From assembly GCA_964350865.1 (NCBI GenBank), contig CAYGLJ010000023.1:1-17141 (forward strand): a stretch of DNA of 17,141 nt, in the 5' to 3' direction. The stretch is from Pontimonas sp964350865. Its GTDB lineage: Bacteria > Actinomycetota > Actinomycetes > Actinomycetales > Microbacteriaceae. The position numbers and the translations under genes are program-made. Each line of letters begins with the position of its first letter. The first letter of the stretch is position 1. The notes beneath the pieces were generated by a model. It did not search any database. It was not told the origin of the DNA and saw nothing but the letters and a program-made list of their open reading frames with translations. Positions 13,632-17,141 of this stretch are shown piece after piece.

Positions 13632-14345
13632 ATGGCCAGCATCCTTGTGTTGAGCTCTGACGAAGGCTCCAGCGTCCTCCCCGCACTGAGTTTGCTCTCG
13701 CACCGCGTGCGCACGATCCCTGCTCAGCCTGCAGCCCTGGTGAATGCCCCCACCGCCGACATTGTGGTGGTGGATGCTCGCCAGGATTTGGCTGGAGCCA
13801 AAGCCCTGTGTCGCATTCTGACCACGACCGGGCTCTCCGCAGCTCTCCTGGTTGCCGTGAACGAGGGAGGAATGCCTGCACTCAACAGCGAGTGGGGCTT
13901 TGACGATGTCGTTCTCTCCAATGCTGGCCCCGGTGAGGTTGATGCCCGCATTCGCCTCCTGACCACCAGGTCGAGCAAAGACTCCGAGGATCAGATGATT
14001 TCTGCCTCAGGCGTCACTATCGACGAGGTCAGCTACCAGGCCAAAGTCAATGGACGCGCACTCGATCTGACCTTCAAAGAGTTCGAACTTCTGCGATTCC
14101 TGGCCGGTCATCCGCAGCGCGTGTTTACCCGAGAGCAGCTGTTGAGCGAGGTGTGGGGGTATGACTACTTCGGGGGAACCCGCACGGTCGACGTCCACGT
14201 TCGTCGTCTTCGGGCGAAACTTGGCGACATGGAGTCCCTGATTGGGACCGTGCGAAACGTTGGATATCGCTTCACCGTGGCTGAAGCGTCCGACGAGGTC
14301 CGTGAAAAAGAAGAGTCTGAAGCCAGGAAGTCTTCCGAGGCTTAG
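13632..14345 (+). CDS. glnR: GlnR-family nitrogen regulator (orphan response regulator)
   Basis: A 237-residue regulator with an atypical receiver (1 to about 115) and a winged-helix DNA-binding domain (about 130-225). The receiver has VVVDARQDL with Asp48 but lacks the normal acidic pair near the N-terminus, as in Streptomyces GlnR and mycobacterial GlnR, which work as dimers without phosphorylation. LDLTFKEFELLRFLAGHP, WGYDYFGGTRTVDVHVRRL and GTVRNVGYRF are nearly the GlnR sequence. The role would be control of ammonium assimilation genes. ATG 13632 has GGAGG eight bases upstream; GTG 13623 in the same frame lies on that site. The tail from about 220 is highly charged. ppk1 follows 66 bases later. 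Confidence 0.9.
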   Translation: MASILVLSSDEGSSVLPALSLLSHRVRTIPAQPAALVNAPTADIVVVDARQDLAGAKALCRILTTTGLSAALLVAVNEGGMPALNSEWGFDDVVLSNAGPGEVDARIRLLTTRSSKDSEDQMISASGVTIDEVSYQAKVNGRALDLTFKEFELLRFLAGHPQRVFTREQLLSEVWGYDYFGGTRTVDVHVRRLRAKLGDMESLIGTVRNVGYRFTVAEASDEVREKEESEARKSSEA

Positions 14346-14348
14346 GCA

Positions 14349-14366
14349 CTTTACCCACAGTTCACT
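14349..14366. promoter_or_regulatory. Candidate two-unit PHO box before ppk1
   Basis: CTTTACC (14349) and GTTCACT (14360) start 11 bases apart and match GTTCACC at five and six of seven positions. ppk is a PhoP target in Streptomyces, so RegX3 control of ppk1 here is reasonable but unproven. Confidence 0.35.
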
Positions 14367-14392
14367 TTCGCGCCCCCCGGCCCTCAACCATC

Positions 14393-14409
14393 GGTGACAC
14401 AATGTCACC
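14393..14409. repeat. Perfect palindrome over the ppk1 start region
   Basis: GGTGACA and TGTCACC are perfect inverted copies around CAA. The second arm contains the upstream ATG (14402) and ends one base before ATG 14411. A bound regulator or a hairpin here would cover the initiation site of ppk1. Confidence 0.5.
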
Positions 14410-14410
14410 C

Positions 14411-16597
14411 ATGAACGAGCAGAACCATCCGGCCTACGACGTGAGCCTGGGCGTCAGCGGTGACCTCGCGGATGACTTCGATGATGTGCTGATTCCCCCT
14501 ACCGATGATTTACCTGTCGACCGGTTTCTCGACCGGGAACTCAGCTGGCTCGCCTTCAACAAGCGTGTGCTGGAGTTGGCAGAGGATCCTGACGTTCCCC
14601 TCCTGGAGAGAGTCAACTTCCTCGCCATCTTTGCGAGCAACCTGGATGAGTTCTTCATGGTTCGGGTAGCAGGACTGAAGCGCCGCATCATGACCGGTAT
14701 TGCGGTGCCTACCAACACCGGTCGCTCACCCCAACAGGTCCTCGATGACATTTCCGCCATGGCGCACGAGCTTCAAGAACGCCACGCTCGGGCTTTTCAT
14801 GACCTCATTAAGCCTGCACTCGATGCTGAGGACATCCACATTGAATCGTGGAGTGACCTGGGTGAGGACGACCGCGAACCCCTCGATGATTTCTTCAGTG
14901 AGCAGATCTTCCCTGTTCTCATGCCTCTGGCTGTGGACCCAGCTCACCCGTTCCCCTACATCTCGGGCCTCTCACTGAACCTGTCAGTGCGCATTCGAAA
15001 CCCGAAGACTCAGGCCGTGGAGTTCGCCCGTCTCAAAGTTCCCTCGATCCTCTCCCGCTTCATCCAACTTCCGGATGATGGATCAGGTCGATTGCGCTAC
15101 ATCGCCATTGAGGACCTGATCTCGAATCACGTCCAGGAGCTTTTCCCGGGGATGGAAGTTCTTGAACACCACGAGTTCCGTGTGACCAGGAATGAAGATG
15201 TGGAAATCGATGAGGACGAGAGCGAGAACCTCATCCAGGCTCTCGAGAGAGAGTTGCTCCGTCGACGCTTCGGTCCCCCCATTCGCCTCGAAATCACCGA
15301 TGACATGGACCCGGTCACCCTGGATTTGTTGATTGGTGAGCTTGGGATTACGGAGAACGAGGTCTATCGCCTCCCCGCCCCCCTGGGTCTCAACGGACTC
15401 TTCGAGATTTCCAGCCTCGATCGCCCTCACCTCAAATACACACCACACCTTCCCATCACCTCGACCCAGCTACTGCCCTCAGAGCCCACAGAGGAGCCGG
15501 ACATCTTCCGCTCCATTCGCGCAGGTGATGTGCTGGTCCACCACCCTTATGAGTCCTTTGCCACCAGCGTTCAGGCATTCCTGGAGCAGGCCGCCGCTGA
15601 CCCTCACGTGTTGGCGATTAAGCAGACCCTGTATCGAACCAGTGGCGATAGCCCCATCATCGAAGCCCTGATTCGGGCCGCCGAATCAGGGAAATCCGTT
15701 CTTGCACTCGTCGAGATCAAAGCCCGCTTCGATGAACAGGCCAATATCTCGTGGGCCAAGAAGCTGGAGAAGTCCGGAGTTCACGTTGTATATGGGCTAG
15801 TGGGGCTGAAGACCCACTGCAAGCTCGCGCTAGTGATCCGCCAAGAATCGGACGGGACGCTCGGGCACTACACGCACGTCGGAACCGGAAACTACAACCC
15901 CAAGACGAGCCGCATCTATGAAGACTATGGATACTTCACCGCGGACAAGCAGGTGGGGAAAGAGCTCACCCGGTTGTTCAATGAACTCTCCGGCTATGCG
16001 ATTGAAAAGAAGTACAAGCGGATGTTGGTCGCACCCCGTTATCTTCGAAACGGGCTTCTCAAGCACATCGCCGACGAAATCAAAAACCACCTGGCAGGCA
16101 AGCCTGCCCGCATTCGCCTCAAACTGAACTCTCTCGTCGACGAGATTGTGATTGATGCGCTCTATCGTGCGAGCAATGCGGGAGTGCCCGTAGAGATCTG
16201 GGTCCGAGGAATCTGCGCACTGATTCCCGGCCAACCGGGGCTCAGTGACAACATCACCGTGAAGAGCGTGCTCGGTCGCTATCTGGAGCACTCCCGGATT
16301 TTCTGGTTCGAAAACGCAGGGAAACCCACGGTCTATATCGGCAGTGCCGACATGATGCACCGGAACCTCGACCGTCGCATCGAGGCACTTCTGCAGATCA
16401 CAGATCCCACCCACATCGATCAATTGGATCGGCAATTTGCCCGGGGAATGAGCGACACCATGCAGTCCTGGTCTCTCACCCCAGAGGGTGAGTGGGTCCG
16501 CCACTCCCACGCCGAAGATGGAACAACGCTGGGCGATGTCCAAAACGAGACCATGATGGAGATTATGGGAAGGAAACGCGGAGCACCCACCACATGA
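14411..16597 (+). CDS. ppk1: Polyphosphate kinase 1
   Basis: A 728-residue enzyme (from ATG 14411) that reversibly builds inorganic polyphosphate from ATP. The N-domain starts RFLDRELSWLAFNKRVLELA near residue 38, followed by NFLAIFASNLDEFFMVRVAG. The two catalytic phospholipase-D-like domains show GLKTHCKLALV with the phosphorylated His, HVGTGNYNPKTSR, and YIGSADMMHRNLDRR. About 35 acidic residues precede the conserved domain. ATG 14402 in the same frame is possible; neither has a ribosome site and a palindrome overlaps both. The stop overlaps the next start as ATGA. M. tuberculosis also has ppk1 (Rv2984) beside mutT1. Confidence 0.97.
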   Translation: MNEQNHPAYDVSLGVSGDLADDFDDVLIPPTDDLPVDRFLDRELSWLAFNKRVLELAEDPDVPLLERVNFLAIFASNLDEFFMVRVAGLKRRIMTGIAVPTNTGRSPQQVLDDISAMAHELQERHARAFHDLIKPALDAEDIHIESWSDLGEDDREPLDDFFSEQIFPVLMPLAVDPAHPFPYISGLSLNLSVRIRNPKTQAVEFARLKVPSILSRFIQLPDDGSGRLRYIAIEDLISNHVQELFPGMEVLEHHEFRVTRNEDVEIDEDESENLIQALERELLRRRFGPPIRLEITDDMDPVTLDLLIGELGITENEVYRLPAPLGLNGLFEISSLDRPHLKYTPHLPITSTQLLPSEPTEEPDIFRSIRAGDVLVHHPYESFATSVQAFLEQAAADPHVLAIKQTLYRTSGDSPIIEALIRAAESGKSVLALVEIKARFDEQANISWAKKLEKSGVHVVYGLVGLKTHCKLALVIRQESDGTLGHYTHVGTGNYNPKTSRIYEDYGYFTADKQVGKELTRLFNELSGYAIEKKYKRMLVAPRYLRNGLLKHIADEIKNHLAGKPARIRLKLNSLVDEIVIDALYRASNAGVPVEIWVRGICALIPGQPGLSDNITVKSVLGRYLEHSRIFWFENAGKPTVYIGSADMMHRNLDRRIEALLQITDPTHIDQLDRQFARGMSDTMQSWSLTPEGEWVRHSHAEDGTTLGDVQNETMMEIMGRKRGAPTT

Positions 16598-17141
16598 GTC
16601 GCTCCCCTGAGACAGTCGTCGCTGGTGGAGCTGTCTGCTGGAAAATCGTGGACGGCGAGGTGCGGATACTCCTGGTGCACCGGACCCAGCACAAAGATGT
16701 CTCACTCCCCAAAGGAAAAGTTGATCCGGGAGAGACCGTCCCAGAGACCGCGCAACGCGAAATCCTCGAGGAAACCGGACTCCACATCACCCTGGGTGCA
16801 TACCTCGGGCGAGTCGATTACCTGCTCCCGAGCAAAAAACCCAAAGAGGTTCACTACTGGGCAGCCGAGGTGGACCCGGGCGAGGCAGAGCGTGCCCCGT
16901 TTGAATCCAACGACGAGATTTACGCGCTCGAGTGGGTCTCTCTCAAGAAAGCACCCAAGAGACTCACCTACGAACATGATGCTGACATCGTCGAGAACTT
17001 CCAGTCACTTTTCGACAGCGGTCGAGCACGGACCTTCCCCCTCATCTTGTTGCGTCACGCAAAAGCAATGCCTGCCGAGAACTGGGATGGCCCCGATCAC
17101 ACCAGACCACTTCTCCACAAAGGCCTCACCCAAGCGAAGAA
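16594..17141 (+). CDS. mutT1: MutT1-like Nudix hydrolase fused to histidine phosphatase (3' cut by window edge)
   Basis: The first 182 codons are present. Residues 8-130 are a Nudix domain with a full Nudix box from GKVDPGE (41-47) to REILEETG (55-62). The second domain opens at about 149 with LILLRHAKA (LRHAKA at 153-158), the first active-site motif of histidine phosphatases. Mycobacterial MutT1 has this same two-domain build and hydrolyses 8-oxo-(d)GTP and diadenosine polyphosphates, protecting against oxidised nucleotides. ATG 16594 overlaps the ppk1 stop as ATGA, so the two are coupled, linking nucleotide cleansing to polyphosphate metabolism. The rest of the phosphatase domain is outside the window. 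Confidence 0.9.
   Translation, partial: MSRSPETVVAGGAVCWKIVDGEVRILLVHRTQHKDVSLPKGKVDPGETVPETAQREILEETGLHITLGAYLGRVDYLLPSKKPKEVHYWAAEVDPGEAERAPFESNDEIYALEWVSLKKAPKRLTYEHDADIVENFQSLFDSGRARTFPLILLRHAKAMPAENWDGPDHTRPLLHKGLTQAK

Noticed and set aside
15830..16705. A 291-residue open frame on the minus strand across the ppk1-mutT1 junction
   Set aside because: Antisense to two well-supported coding regions, and its composition shows no domain.
1..17141. Search for CRISPR arrays, insertion sequences, phage genes, toxin-antitoxin pairs or a defence island
   Set aside because: No spaced direct repeats, transposase, integrase or toxin-like frames were seen; the genes are housekeeping and regulatory.

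Overview
This 17.1 kb window is core chromosome of a GC-rich actinobacterium with very compact gene spacing. The evidence is a CarD whose C-terminal half reads almost like the mycobacterial protein, an orphan GlnR-type regulator, a SenX3/RegX3 pair divergent from phoU, an LpqE-type lipoprotein, a DUF4032 protein, and frequent GTG starts. The IspD-IspF fusion and short intergenic regions fit Microbacteriaceae, perhaps a small aquatic lineage; that placement is inference. A run of 100 Ns at 5961-6060 marks an assembly gap inside cysS.

Layout. (a) 1-70: start of a trehalose-6-phosphate synthase gene (minus), divergent from a 59-residue membrane protein (154-333). (b) 344-1328 minus: tRNA-Thr(TGT) downstream of a membrane-anchored DsbA-like oxidoreductase. 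(c) 1601-4049 plus: a stand-alone sugar ABC transporter ATPase (UgpC/MsiK type), then a DUF4032 protein with kinase-like motifs. (d) 7933-4046 minus: carD, ispDF, cysS and rlmB in close series, with the lpqE lipoprotein gene divergent at 8114. This order, rlmB-cysS-ispF-ispD-carD-lpqE, matches Mycobacterium tuberculosis Rv3579c-Rv3584, except that ispD and ispF are fused. (e) 8592-11363: senX3-regX3 (minus) and divergent phoU (plus), the phosphate control module. (f) 13554-11360 minus: two small membrane proteins, a YgfZ-family protein and phosphoglycerate mutase. (g) 13632-17141 plus: glnR, polyphosphate kinase ppk1, and the 5' part of a MutT1-type Nudix/histidine-phosphatase fusion.

The right half is about phosphate and nitrogen economy. 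SenX3-RegX3 and PhoU sense phosphate status, Ppk1 stores phosphate as polyphosphate, MutT1 cleans nucleotide and polyphosphate-linked metabolites, and GlnR governs nitrogen genes and often cross-talks with phosphate control. Candidate PHO-box repeats with 11-bp spacing lie before phoU and before ppk1. The left half carries translation, isoprenoid and envelope functions.

I see no mobile element, CRISPR array, phage gene or defence system. The best leads are regulatory: a recurrent TAGGCT box six to eight bases before start codons that lack a Shine-Dalgarno sequence (apparent leaderless genes), the PHO-box candidates, and a perfect palindrome over the ppk1 start. The least understood proteins are the DUF4032 kinase-like protein and three small membrane proteins of 36, 59 and 84 residues.
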